A stretch of 64,000 bases of DNA from Chionoecetes opilio (GCA_016584305.1 JACEEZ010025360.1:84501-148500); one strand, 5' to 3'; shown: positions 20,697-32,527, counted from the stretch's first letter. A program made the numbers and translations. Notes: generated from the sequence alone by a model not told the origin.

Positions 20697-22104
20697 TTAC
20701 TGCTGCGAGCCGTCACCTTCAGGAGCTTCAGGTGGCACTACTTCAGCCGCAGGTGGCACTGGCACTACTTCAGCCGCAGGTGGCACTGGCACTACTTCAG
20801 CTGCAGGTGGCACTGGCACTACTTCAGCCGCAGGTGGCACTGACACTACTTCAGCCGCAGGTGGCACTGGCACTACTTCAGCCGCAGGTGGCACTGACAC
20901 TACTTCAGCCGCAGGTGGCACTGGCACTGCTGCAGCCGCAGGTGGCACTGGCACTACTTCAGCCGCAGGTGGCACTGGCACTGCTGCAGCCGCAGGTGGC
21001 ACTGGCACTACTTCAGCCGCAGGTGGCACTGGCACTACTTCAGCCGCAGGTGGCACTGGCACTGCTGCAGCCGCAGGTGAAGGCTCGATCCAGTACCACT
21101 TCTTGGTGTGGTACAGGATGAAGCAGTCAGACTGTTTTGATGCAGAGGGGCACCTTGCAATGGGCACACTGGTACATTGTCTCACGCCTAATTTTTTCCT
21201 GTAGCACACGCGCCCTCTTCTTGGGCCTTGCTGATGTAGCGCGGTTATCTTGGCCACGATTGGATAATTTCCGTTTTTGGTCTGGGCCTATCCGGAGGAT
21301 CGTAGATGCGGGGCCTCTTGGACATGGGAGCAGGCCTTGCCCGCGACGTCTGAAGTTGCAGAGGAAAGGGGGGTGGCGAGATGGGGTCCCACCGGGGATT
21401 CACGGGCGGGGGGGGTGCCAGCATCGGCGGGGGGTCGGGGCATCCTTTTTGGGCATCAGGAATGGCATCGGGTCTTTTTCGCGGGGTCACAGTGGGGGGC
21501 ATAAATCGTTTCACTAGGGGGCAAATCCGGACCCATAGGAGCCGTCGTCGGTCGGGGCCAAATTGTTTTCGTTAAAATTTGGAAGGGCGTCTTTACCGAA
21601 CCGTAAAACTGGAAGGAGTGTCATCTGCTCTTCTTTCCTGAGGTCCAAAACTGTTTTTAAGGGGGCAGGCGTTGTGAAGCATACCAAAATAAATACATTA
21701 CACCTTCTTCGTCCATTCAGGGTTTTTTTTGGTGAAGTTTTAGTATTTTATCTTTTGGTAAAAGCGGCCAACCCCCCTCTTTTATTTTCACTACTCCCAA
21801 TGGAAGGGGATTTTCCAGTCTCCCTGCACGGGGTCCTGCCTGTTTGCGGATACTTTTAGGGTGGGTGAAATCTTTCTTTTCCCAAAAACCCATGACATTG
21901 AATAAGGGAAACCACCGGAGTTTTCCCAACAGATGACAAGGGTGTTGTCTTTCCCCCGAAACGAATGGTGTCCCTTGGGAATTTTCTTTGGGGCCAGGCC
22001 TTGAGAGGGCGGTCCCCCTCGAGAAAGTCGTAGCTCCCTTGTATGCTTTCCTTAGCATAAAATTCTTCTTGATTTTGACACTTTAAGTAATTGTCCATGT
22101 ACAA
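20697..22104 (-). pseudogene. Degraded piggyBac-like transposase
   Basis: Reading down the minus strand, 22104 onward encodes YMDNY, resembling the second catalytic Asp region (DNxYTS) of piggyBac transposases. The frame 21257-20697 then carries HQQGPRRGRVCYRKK and ILYHTKKWYW, resembling the Cys-rich C-terminal domain. Several expected cysteines and the third catalytic Asp region are not visible. The reading frame is broken repeatedly. After the C-terminal domain the frame runs into Pro-Ala repeats. Confidence 0.6.
20732..21077. repeat. 27-bp minisatellite encoding VPVPPAAEV on the minus strand
   Basis: The plus-strand unit is approximately GGCACTGGCACTACTTCAGC plus CGCAGGT, with GCTGCAGCC variants, about 13 copies. 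It keeps frame with the transposase remnant and would add a Pro/Ala/Val-rich tail. Confidence 0.9.
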
Positions 22105-23618
22105 GTGGTAGCCATTATCAAAGTACTTTTTGCAAAAGGAAAAACACTATCTCTGCAAGACTGGATATCCACTGTACAACAAAATCAAACATAAAACCGT
22201 TTCAGCCTCACAGAAATGAAAAATTTCAGTCCATATCGATCAGGCTTAGCTGGGTTTTAAACTTTATGGGAAGGGCCCTTTTTAGGCCAGTGTCCCTCAC
22301 TAGCGAAGGTTTTTCCTTTGGAGATACAGAGTACTTTGCCCAAGGTACCCATAAGGTTGTATATGCCAAATCGGTATTATTTCCTTTGAACGCCCTTCCG
22401 TTGAAAAAATGCAGATACTTCGACGTTGCTTGAATCTGTTAAGGACTGGTCAGCGGGGAAAAGCCGGACATACGGGGGGCTGCCAATATTTTTTTTTTTC
22501 CCGGCGCTTGCAGACTCCCCCTGAAGATGCGCAAACCAAGGTAGTTTGCAACATCCGAGAGCCCGCAACCCAAACCCAAAAATATGAAGTTTTCTGCTTC
22601 ATTCCTCTCTGCAGTATCTGGCGTACTATTGGTCTCGTCGGGGATTAATAGTAATGATCGGGCAGGAAAGGAATAAACCCCAAAGGGCTGGTGGGATGGG
22701 TCCAGTCCTCCCTGGGGGGCCCCGTGAAGGGGGGAAAGATAGGGGGTTCAGATTGGTGCTCCAGCCACCTTTATCAAGAAGCATTTCATCATCTTACCAA
22801 ATCGCCCTGTCCTTTCCCGGATCGACGTCGGCGGAGATGATGAAGCACGAGGACCCCGAGATTCCCCCCCTCCCCTTTCACCACCCCCTTTCAGTACAAG
22901 AGTGATCGTAGTGCCCACTGGGGGTATGAGACGCATCAGCCACCCCTTCCCACTACCACTAGTCTCACCCTCACCATCACTCATCAAATTCTCCTAGGGA
23001 TGTGGATCTAAATCATTTTTGGGATATATTCATCCCCACATCCTCACCGAGACTTATGTTAATCTGATTCACTACTATCTTACCCGATCATATAACTCTT
23101 TTTCCCTTTTTTTGGGGGAAAATTACTTTCGTACCCAGTAAGGGACGTATGATTCGTCCGCCTCAGTGTCCGCCTTTCAGCATCTTCGGCCCCACTTGTT
23201 GCCCTAAAGGACAAATTCCTGAAGCTTTGGGGTTTTTCGGTGGGAAAAACGTCAGGAAAAAACAGGCCAATTTTCAAAAAAAATTTTAAACCCATATTTG
23301 GCCCATATCACGGATCAAAAAACTTTCGGGCGAGAGAAAAGGAGCATATCCACACGGGGGTTGGGGGGTTTTGGGTGTCTGGGGGGTGACCGCCCACAGG
23401 CGGGGTTTGTGCGCTAGCCCTCCCACTGTCCTTTTGCTAAATTTCAACCCTTATACCCAAAGTCAATTTAATCTCACGTCAACCCCCGCGTTTTTAAAAT
23501 TTTTTAATAAATATTTAAAAATATTATTTTTTTGGGTCGCTCAAAAAAAGTCTTTGTACGTATGGCCTACCGTACCGATGACCCTCCAAAAAACGCATTT
23601 GTAGGAAAAGGGGTTTAA

Positions 23619-25351
23619 GATGAAGGTACAGAGAGAAGGATAGAAACCGAATGAGGGTAGTTTGGAAATTAAAGATTTGTGCCAGACTCTGTCAAAAGCT
23701 TTTGATATGTCAAGGGCAACAGCAAAAGTTTCACCGAAACCCCTAAAGGAGGATGACCAAGATTCAGTTAGGAAAGCTAGAAGATCGCCAGTAGATCGCC
23801 CTTTACGGAAACCGTACTGACGATCAGATAGAAGATTGTGAGCAGATAGATGCTTAAGAATCTTCTTATTAAGTATAGATTCCAAAACTTTAGAAAGGCA
23901 GGAAGTCAAAGCTATAGGACGGTAGTTTGAAGGACTAGAACGGTCACCCTTCTTAGGAACAGGTTGGATGTGAGCAAACTTCCAGCAAGAAGGAAAGGTG
24001 GAAGTAGATAGACAAAGACAGAAAAGTTTGACCAGGCAAGGTGCAAGCACAGAAGCACAGTTTTTGAGAACAATAGGAGGGACTCCGTCAGGACCGTAAG
24101 CCTTCCGAGGATCTAGGCCAGAAAGGGCAAAGAAAACATCATTCCGAAGGATCTTAATGACAGGCATAATATAGTCAGAGGGTAGAGGGGAAGGAGGAAC
24201 AAGCCCTTCATCAACCAGAGTGGAATTTTTAGCAAAGGTTTGAGCGAAGAGTTCACATTTAGAAGTAGATGAGACAGCTGTGGAGCCATCTGGGTGAAGC
24301 ATAGGAGGGAAAGATGAAGAAGAAAAATTGTTAGAGATGTTATTAGCTAGATGCCAGAAGTCACGAGAGGAATTTGATTCAGAAAGATTTTGACATTTTC
24401 TATGAATGAAAGAGTTTTTGGTAAGTTGAAGTAAAGATTTGGCATGATTACGGGCAGAAATATAAAGGGCATGAGTTTCAGGAGATGGATGTTTACGGTA
24501 CCGTTTGTGAGCCACCTCTATCTTGGACAGCATGAGAACAAGCAGAGTTAAACCAAGGTTGACGGGCTTTAGGATTAGAGAAAGTATGTGGAATGTACGC
24601 CTCCATGCCTATGACCTAGAGACTATGACCTCAGTTATGCGCTCTGCACAAAGAGATGGGTCTCTGACATGGAAGCAGTAATCATTCCATGGAAAATCAG
24701 AGTAGTACTGCCTTAGGTCTTCCCACTTAGCTGAGTTGAAGTGCCAGAAGCACCTCCGCTTAGGTGGGTCCCAGGGCAGCACCGGAGCGATAGGACAGGT
24801 TACAGAAATAAGATTGTGATCGGAGGAACCCAACGGAGAGAATAGTTTCACAGAGTAAGCAGAAGGGTTAGTAGTTAGGAAAAGATCAAGAATGTTGGGC
24901 GTGTCTCCAAGGCGGTCAGGAATACGGGAAGGGTGCTGCACCAGCTGCTCTAGGTCTTGGAGGATAGAAAAGTTGTAGGCTTGTTTACCAGGTTGGTCAG
25001 TGAAAGAAGATGATAGCCAAAGCTGGTGGTGAACATTAAAGTCCCCAAGAATGGAAATTTCAGTAAAGGAAAATGAGATGAGATGTGCTCCACTTTTGAT
25101 GTTAAATAGTCGAAGAATTTTACATAGTCCGAGGAGTTAGGTGAGAGATATACAGCACAGATACATTTAGTAAGAGAGTGACATTGAAGTCGAAACCAGA
25201 TGGTAGAAAATTCGGAAGATTCAAGACCGTGGGCACGAGAGCAAGTGATGTCATTGCGCACATATACGCAACAGCCAGCTTTGGATTTAAAATGAGAATA
25301 GAGACAGTAAGAGGAGACAGAAAAAGGTCTGCTGTCAGTGCTCACAGACAA
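23619..25351 (-). pseudogene. LINE-gamma endonuclease and N-terminal reverse transcriptase
   Basis: From 25351 downward the minus strand encodes endonuclease blocks ([30 protein letters not shown]). The reverse transcriptase follows with SNYRPIALTSCLSKVLES, QYGFRKGRSTGDLL and ALDISKAFDRVWH. At least two frame breaks lie between the blocks (near 24945 and 24570), so this copy is inactive. Confidence 0.85.
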
Positions 25352-25454
25352 CTGGGTTTCTGTGAGGTCTATTTGTCAAGGGTTCAGTGTCAGCCATTAG
25401 TAAATCTGTCAGTATTTTGTAGCATCAATATGTTACATACAGCTAAGTATTAAT

Positions 25455-25765
25455 TATCCGACCTTGGGGGGACCGAAGGTAGGTCGGATAATTGGAATAG
25501 TCGGATGTTCGGATATCACAGTAACCATAAACGTAAGGACAAAATGGTATAGAACATAAAAGATGCAGCTCTTGAAGGCCGGTCCAGTGTATATGTGAAA
25601 GTAAAATTCATGCATAAATAAAGCCACAAATCAATGTTTTCTAAAAACTAAAAAAAACTACTGTAAGTAAAATAAATGGCCAAAACAAGACACAATGTGG
25701 TGGTGAAAAAAGTCGGTTGTTTGGACAAGTCGGATGTTTGGAGGTCGGATGTTGGGAATTTGGCT
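25455..25765. repeat. Possible MITE with repeated TCGGATGTT motifs
   Basis: GGTCGGATAATTGG, AGTCGGATGTTCGG and AAGTCGGATGTTTGG recur at both ends of this segment, as in decayed mariner/pogo derivatives. I could not define matching inverted ends. The remaining sequence up to 26326 shows no feature. Confidence 0.35.
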
Positions 25766-26326
25766 GTATTTGCATTTCCTACTTCTATTTTCAAATGGTG
25801 AAATTATCCATCAAAAGACATAGTAAGCAAGGCAGATATTAAAAATTCTTGCCGTATTAACAACCCAAATGAAGGCAAATGTTGTTCATCTTTCTTTGCC
25901 CTGACCGTGCCTTGTTTTATTTCCCTGCTGGGTTGGCCAGGCAGGGTCTTGCATTGGTATTACTACTTGCTTGTCCATCATCACTGTGTTGGCTGTAGTG
26001 GGAAGGAAAGGTTACTTATTGATCACCAGTTAGACCCAAGACAGGTTGGTGGAGGACATACAGACACTCACGTACTCACATACACTCAAATTAACTTTCA
26101 CAATTACCAACAAACCTGTGTGTGTGTAAATACAAATTGTGGTTTTCACAGATATTTAATCCCCCCAACACGCCTCAGAAGTATTAAACTAGAACAACAG
26201 CTTGACAAACAGCAAAACAATATCATAAACATTAGAACAGCATAGAACAGCAGAACCAACAGTATAGGCAGGAGGGAAGGCAGGAGCAGCAGCAAGGCAG
26301 CACAGTAACATGCAGTACTTTGACAG

Positions 26327-26433
26327 GCCTGCGGAACGACCTGTGGCGCTACACCTCCCCGCGCATCAGTGAGAGTATTCTGGCCAGCATCTTCACCGAT
26401 ACTCTCAGCCTGATGGTGACCCGATACATGCAG
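26327..26433 (+). CDS. KIAA0825: KIAA0825-like protein, exon 3
   Basis: Residues 267-302: GLRNDLWRYTSPRISESILA and TLSLMVTRYMQ. These resemble the human block around DLWTILPPKLAQEIL and SLLASRY, as I remember it, and give the best support for the family assignment. Acceptor TGACAG at 26326, donor GTACTG at 26434, followed by a short GGGCA repeat. The preceding intron is 9.9 kb long. Confidence 0.88.
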
Positions 26434-26486
26434 GTACTGGGCAGGGCAGGGCAGGGCAGGGCATGTTCCTATCTTGTGTAATAGGT

Positions 26487-26766
26487 GAGCTATGTATTCA
26501 TCTAGTATTTTACAGGGCCTGAGCTACACTGGTATGGCCCCGTCTCCATATCAACATTCTTATCATTCATCCTTAGTATTGGGGGAAGCCACCAACCCAG
26601 GAGGCAGGTCACAAACCCCCGGCTAGCACCCGGTACCCATTCACTGCTGGGTGGACAGGGGCTCGGGTTTTAAGGAAACAGCCCACCTGTCTCCGCTCCG
26701 CCCGGGGATCGAACCCGGGACTTCTCGTTTGTGAACCGAGCGTGCTACCTCTACACTACGGAGTAC
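26487..26766 (-). mobile_element. tRNA-Val-derived SINE with LINE-beta tail
   Basis: The minus strand begins with a tRNA-like head (about 26763-26695). It has acceptor pairing CTCCG/CGGAG, box B GGTTCGATCCC and an anticodon loop TTCACAA (CAC, valine). The 3' end reads CCAGTGTAGCTCAGGCCC then TGTAAAATACTAG, the same as the LINE-beta 3' end at 16155-16190. This is a classical SINE/LINE tail-sharing arrangement. Confidence 0.85.
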
Positions 26767-27067
26767 GGTGGAGATATATAAATGTTTTCTGAATGCGGTG
26801 GGGTGATAAGACTGTCTAGCAAGCTTACCAACCCTTCCGCGCTGTACGGGAGGACGAGAGCCGATTTTCTCAGATGAATGGACTTTAGGAATAGTTAAGG
26901 AAGAAGTAGTGACAGGTTAGGGTGTACACTCCTTCAAAGAATGAGTGTAGTTAATTTCCTGTATGTTATAACTATATCAGATACAACTACTAACTACAAG
27001 GTCGTCTCCATCTCACGGTTGATATCCTCAGAAGAACACATTTTCAAGTCCAGCCATGTTTTTCAAG

Positions 27068-27345
27068 AAGGCACGGATGGAAACTTACGTTGCGTTCGGG
27101 TTCAATCAAATGGATTCAAGCTGGAAAAGCATAGATTTAAAAAGGAAATAGGGAAAAACTGGTTCCAAATAGGGTGGTGAATGATTGGAATGGTCTCAGT
27201 CGTCAGGTAGTTAGTGCGGAGTCAATAGGGAGCTTTAAAAGGAGGCTAGACAACTTTATGGATGGGGATGAAAGGTGGATGTAGGTAGTGTTAAGTAGCA
27301 GGAACTACCTCGTGTAGGTCTCACGGCCTCTTGTAGCTTCCTTAT
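27068..27345 (+). mobile_element. LINE-alpha 3' end before exon 4
   Basis: Encodes SNGFKLEKHRFKKEIGKNWF, then (after a small deletion) NDWNGLSRQVVSAES and RRLDNFMDGDERWM, followed by the family 3' UTR. Its tail has expanded into the microsatellite that follows. Confidence 0.9.
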
Positions 27346-27660
27346 GTTCTTATGTTCTTATGTTCTTATGTTTTTTATTTTTATTTTTTTCTGTATGTTA
27401 TGTCCCTTTTGTTCTTATGTCCTTTGTCTTTATTTTTTATGTTCCTTATGTTCTTATGTTCTTATGTCCTTATGTCCTTATGTCCTTATGTTCTTATGTC
27501 CTTATGTCTTATGTTCTTATGTCCTTATGTTCTTATGTCCTTGTGTTCTTATGTCCTTATGTTCTTATGTTCTTATGTTCTTATGTCCTTATGTTCTTAT
27601 GTTCTTATGTCCTTATGTTCTTATGTTCTTATGTTCTTATGTTCTTATGTTCTTATGTTC
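27335..27660. repeat. Expanded (TTATGTTC)n LINE tail
   Basis: About 320 bp of 8-bp units TTATGTTC and TTATGTCC, with a slightly irregular start. It is the 3' tail of the preceding LINE. It ends 6 bp before exon 4, so the acceptor's whole pyrimidine-rich tract is retrotransposon-derived. Confidence 0.95.
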
Positions 27661-27666
27661 CCCCAG

Positions 27667-27882
27667 ATTGAGATGAGTGACGTGCGAGTGTCCCAGTACT
27701 GTGCTGATGTGGTGGCCGTGCTGGTGGTGGTGGCGTCCTTCCTGCCCTCCCTGCTGCCCTCCCCCGTCATGCTGTTCTGTGCCCGCATCCACGAGTCCGT
27801 CGCCCTGCCCATCCACCGCCGCGCCGACCTGCTGCTCAAGGTGGCCGCCCTCAAGTGTGCCCCCATCGAGAACCTGGCTAGG
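27667..27882 (+). CDS. KIAA0825: KIAA0825-like protein, exon 4
   Basis: Residues 303-374, phase 0 at both ends: IEMSDVRVSQYCADVVAVLV, then a hydrophobic helix SFLPSLLPSPVMLFCARIHE, ending APIENLAR. Acceptor CCCCAG, donor GTGAGG at 27883. GC-rich, codon-biased sequence against AT-rich introns supports a real exon. Confidence 0.88.
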
Positions 27883-27934
27883 GTGAGGCCGTGAAGCTTA
27901 TGACTATCCTCCACAGTAGTAGTAGTATCCTCCT

Positions 27935-28110
27935 TAAGCGGCCCACACATGATCAATAATGTTGATCGATATTGGGTATTGATCATTATTATTGATTGTG
28001 TATGGGCTATATTGAAGGATTTTTAAATATTATATTGAATGGTTTTTTTTACAGTTATTGATGTCAATATATTTAATGTCAATATTATTGATCATGTGTG
28101 GGCCGCCTTA
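27935..28110. mobile_element. Short palindromic MITE
   Basis: Inverted ends TTAAGCGGCCCACACATGAT and its complement ending ATGTGTGGGCCGCCTTA enclose about 110 AT-rich bases with further ATTGAT inverted motifs. The target duplication is unclear. Confidence 0.75.
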
Positions 28111-28423
28111 GAGGTCAATGTAGAATGTTAAAGAAATACTTGCAGCGCTCCACTGAAAACCTGGCTCGAGGAGGGTTGAGGCCGTGATCTGTGTGTGCTT
28201 GATTTATAGTGATGGACGCATGCCAAGGGGACACCAAGATACTATAAAAATAAACTAGATAATGACCCTAAAAGTCTACCAAGTTTCATCTTTGGTTTTG
28301 TTTTACAGCACACACAAATAAACATGGGTCAGAATGTTACCCTGTAGAAAAATAAATGACATCTATATTGCACAGCAGAAAAATATTGAGAAGAGGATTT
28401 ACAAAGAGACCAAGAACTAATTT

Positions 28424-28772
28424 AGGGGTCGGTAGCAGAGTGGTTAGCGTCACTGAGTGGCGTTCTCAGTGACCCGAGTTCGATCCCCGAGTGAGACCCA
28501 TAAATCCACTTAAAATCTTTTTGCACCATCGAGTGGCCTAAGAACACCCACATGCTGCCCATTAACTCTACCTTGGATTGCGAGTGCATGGGAGGACACA
28601 GGGGGGGCATGAGCCTCTAATCACAGGCGTCACTATAAAAATCCTGCCTGCGCCACCACAGGCGAAGACCAACCACCACAGCCCTCAAGTGTGCCTCCAG
28701 GGCCTGCCACCCCAGCCCTGGAGCTCACTACAGGCGCTATAGCTACAAATAATAAAAAAATATAATAAATAA
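28424..28772 (+). mobile_element. tRNA-derived SINE, copy 2
   Basis: Same family as 10429-10818 without the extra bases: box A TAGCAGAGTGGTTAGCG, box B GAGTTCGATCCCCG, the conserved body and an A-rich tail. The preceding 28111-28423 shows no other feature. Confidence 0.9.
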
Positions 28773-28855
28773 AGCTGCTGAGGACACCAGTACTATCTTT
28801 TAGTCTCCAAGCTCCATGAAAGCAAGAGACAAGTGCTGTCACATTCTTGCACGGC

Positions 28856-31800
28856 TTCCCCTTACATGGGAACACAGGGAAGGATGCAGGGATGAGATGA
28901 CAGATGGGAAGTGCCCTTACATGGGAACACAGGGAAGGATGCAGGGATGAGATGACAGATGGGAAGTGCCCTTACATGGGAACACAGGGAAGGATGCAGG
29001 GATGAGATGACAGATGGGAAGTGCCCTTACATGGGAACACAGGGAAGGATGCAGGGATGAGATGACAGATGGGAAGTGCCCTTACATGGGAACACAGGGA
29101 AGGATGCAGGGATAAGATGACAGATGGGAAGTGCCCTTACATGGGAACACAGGGAAGGATGCAGCGATGAGATGACAGATGGGAAGTGCCCTTACATGGG
29201 AACACAGGGAAGGATGCAGGGATAAGATGACAGATGGGAAGTGCCCTTACATGGAACACAGGGAAGGATGCAGGGATGAGATGACAGATGGGAAGTGCCC
29301 TTACATGGGAACACAGGGAAGGATGCAGGGATAGATGACAGATGGGAAGTGCCCTTACATGGGAACACAGGGAAGGATGCAGGGATAAGATGACAGATGG
29401 GAAGTGCCCTTACAGGGAACACAGGGAAGGATGCAGGGATGAGATGACAGATGGGAAGTGCCCTTACATGGGAACCCCCAGGGAAGGATGCAGGGATAAG
29501 ATGACAGATGGGAAGTGCCCTTACATGGGAACACAGGGAAGGATGCAGGGATAAGATGACAGATGGGAAGTGCCCTTACATGGGAACACAGGGAAGGATG
29601 CAGGGATAAGATGACAGATGGGAAGTGCCCTTACATGGGAACACAGGGAAGGGTGCAGGGATAAGATGACAGATGGGAAATGCCCTTACATGGGAACACA
29701 GGGAAGGATGCAGGGATGAGATGACAGATGGGAAGTGCCCTTACATGGGAAACACAGGGAAGGATGCAGGGATGAGATGACAGATGGGAAGTGCCCTTAC
29801 ATGGGAACACAGGGAAGGATGCAGGGATGAGATGACAGATGGGAAGTGCCCTTACATGGGAACACAGGGAAGGATGCAGCGATGAGATGACAGATGGGAA
29901 GGCCCTTACATGGGAACACAGGAAGGATGCAGGGATGAGATGACAGATGGGGAAGTGCCCTTACATGGGAACACAGGGAAGGATGCAGGGATGAGATGAC
30001 AGATGGGAAGTGCCCTTACATGGGAACACAGGGAAAGGATGCAGCGATGAGATGACAGATGGGAAGTGCCCTTACATGGGAACACAGGGAAGGATGCAGG
30101 GATGAGGGTGACAGATGGGAAGTGCCCTTACATGGGAACACAGGGAAGGATGCAGGGATGAGATGACAGATGGGAAGTGCCCTTACATGGGAACACAGGG
30201 AAGGATGCAGGATAAGATGACAGATGGGAAGTGCCCTTACATGGGAACACAGGGAAGGATGCAGGGATGAGATGACAGATGGGAAGTGCCCTTACATGGG
30301 AACACAGGGAAGGATGCAGGGATAAGATGACAGATGGGAAGTGCCCTTACATGGGAACACAGGGAAGGATGCAGGGATAAGATGACAGATGGGAAGTTGC
30401 CCTTACATGGGAACACAGGGAAGGATGCAGGGATAAGATGACAGATGGGAAGTGCCCTTACATGGGAACACAGGGAAGGATGCAGGGATAAGATGACAGA
30501 TGGGAAGTGCCCTTACATGGGAACACAGGGAAGGATGCAGGGATGAGAGACAGATGGGAAGTGCCCTTACATGGGAACACAGGGAAGGATGCAGGGATGA
30601 GATGACAGATGGGGAAATGCCCTTACATGGGAACACAGGGAAGGATGCAGGGATGAGATGACAGATGGGAAGTGCCCTACATGGGAACACAGGGAAGGAT
30701 GCAGCGATGAGATGACAGATGGGAAGTGCCCTTACATGGGAACACAGGGAAGGATGCAGGGATGAGATGACAGATGGGAAGTGCCCTTACCCTGGGAACA
30801 CAGGGAAGGATGCAGGGATGAGATGACAGATGGGAAGTGCCCTTACATGGGAACACAGGGAAGGATGCAGCGATGAGATGACAGATGGGAAGTGCCCTTA
30901 CATGGGAACACAGGGAAGGATGCAGGGATGAGATGACAGATGGGAAGTGCCCTTACATGGGAACAAGGGAAGGATGCAGGGATGAGATGACAGATGGGAA
31001 GTGCCCTTACATGGGAACACAGGGAGGATGCAGGGATAAGATGACAGAGGGAAGTGCCCTTACATGGGAACACAGGGAAGGATGCAGGGATGAGATGACA
31101 GATGGGAAGTGCCCTACATGGGAACACAGGGAAGGAGCAGGGATGAGATGACAGATGGAAGTGCCCTTACATGGGAACACAGGGAAGGATGCAGGGATAA
31201 GATGACAGATGGGAAGTTGCCCTTACATGGGGAACACAGGGAAGGATGCAGGGATAAGATGACAGATGGGAAGTGCCCTTACATGGGAACACAGGGAAGG
31301 ATGCAGGGATAAGATGACAGATGGGAAGTGCCCTTACATGGGAACACAGGGAAGATGCAGGGATAAGATGACAGATGGGAAGTGCCCTTACATGGGAACA
31401 CAGGGAAAGGGTGCAGGATGAGATGACAGATGGGAAGTGCCCTTACATGGGAACACAGGGAAGGATGCAGGGATAAGATGACAGATGGGAAGTGCCCTTA
31501 CATGGGAACACAGGGAAGGATGCAGGGATAAGATGACAGATGGGAAGTGCCTTACATGGGAACACAGGGAAGGATGCAGGGATAAGATGACAGATGGGAA
31601 GTGCCTTACATGGAACACAGGGAAGGATGCAGGGATAAGATGACAGATGGGAAGTGCCCTTACATGGGAACACAGGGGAAAGGGTGCAGGGATAAGATGA
31701 CAGATGGGAAGTGCCCTTACATGGGAACACAGGGAAGGATGCAGGGATAAGATGACAGATGGGAAGTGCCCTTACATGGGAACACAGGGAAGGATGCAGG

Positions 31801-32485
31801 GATAAGATGACAGATGGGAAGTGCCCTTACATGGGAACACAGGGAAGGATGCAGGGATAAGATGACAGATGGGAAGTGCCCTTACATGGGAACACAGGGA
31901 AGGATGCAGGGATAAGATGACAGATGGGAAGTGCCCTTACATGGGAACACAGGGAAGGATGCAGGGATGAGATGACAGATGGGAAGTGCCCTTACATGGG
32001 AACACAGGGAAGGATGCAGGGATAAGATGACAGATGGGAAGTGCCCTTACATGGGAACACAGGGAAGGATGCAGGGATAAGATGACAGGATGGGAAGTGC
32101 CCTTACATGGGAACACAGGGAAGGATGCAGGGATAAGATGACAGATGGGAAGTGCCCTTACATGGGAACACAGGGAAGGATGCAGGGATAAGATGACAGA
32201 TGGGAAGTGCCCTTACATGGGAACACAGGGAAGGATGCAGGGATGAGATGACAGATGGGAAGTGCCCTTACATGGGAACACAGGGAAGGATGCAGGGATG
32301 AGATGACAGATGGGAAGTGCCCTTACATGGGAACACAGGGAAGGATGCAGGGATGAGATGACAGATGGGAAGTGCCCTTACATGGGAACACAGGGAAGGA
32401 TGCAGGGATAAGATGACAGATGGGAAGTGCCCTTACATGGGAACACAGGGAAGGATGCAGGGATAAGATGACAGATGGGAAGTGC
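28856..32485. repeat. 55-bp minisatellite, about 66 copies
   Basis: Unit starts GGATGCAGGGATGAGATGAC and continues AGATGGGAAGTGCCCTTACA and TGGGAACACAGGGAA, with a GATAAG/GATGAG variant. The array is very homogeneous. Single-base indels, mostly in 29880-31720, look like either drift or read errors. It lies in intron 4. Confidence 0.97.
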
Positions 32486-32527
32486 ATAATAGATGAACTC
32501 ATGTATTTTATCTACTATTTCTTGTAT

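Larger units (their letters stand above)
18035..23618 (-). mobile_element. piggyBac-like DNA transposon nested in LINE-gamma
   Basis: Bounded by TTAA at 18035-18038 and 23615-23618, the target duplication used by piggyBac. The left end starts CCCTTTCACGTCACC, resembling the MITEs at 14081 and 34014; the right end is poorly preserved. The minus-strand interior holds remnants of a piggyBac transposase. Its original length was inflated by further insertions at 18126-19874. Confidence 0.8.
16902..25366 (-). mobile_element. LINE-gamma, near full length, interrupted by a nested piggyBac
   Basis: The 3' end is marked by a T run at 16902-16924 (poly-A on the minus strand) and the 5' end by return of the 39-bp array at about 25371. 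The element itself occupies 16925-18034 and 23619-25366. It encodes an apurinic-type endonuclease followed by a reverse transcriptase of the Jockey/CR1 type. The middle 5.6 kb is a later insertion. Confidence 0.85.

Noticed and set aside
26695..26763. A functional tRNA-Val (CAC) gene
   Set aside because: One anticodon-stem pair is mismatched, and the tRNA-like part continues into a SINE body and LINE-derived tail.
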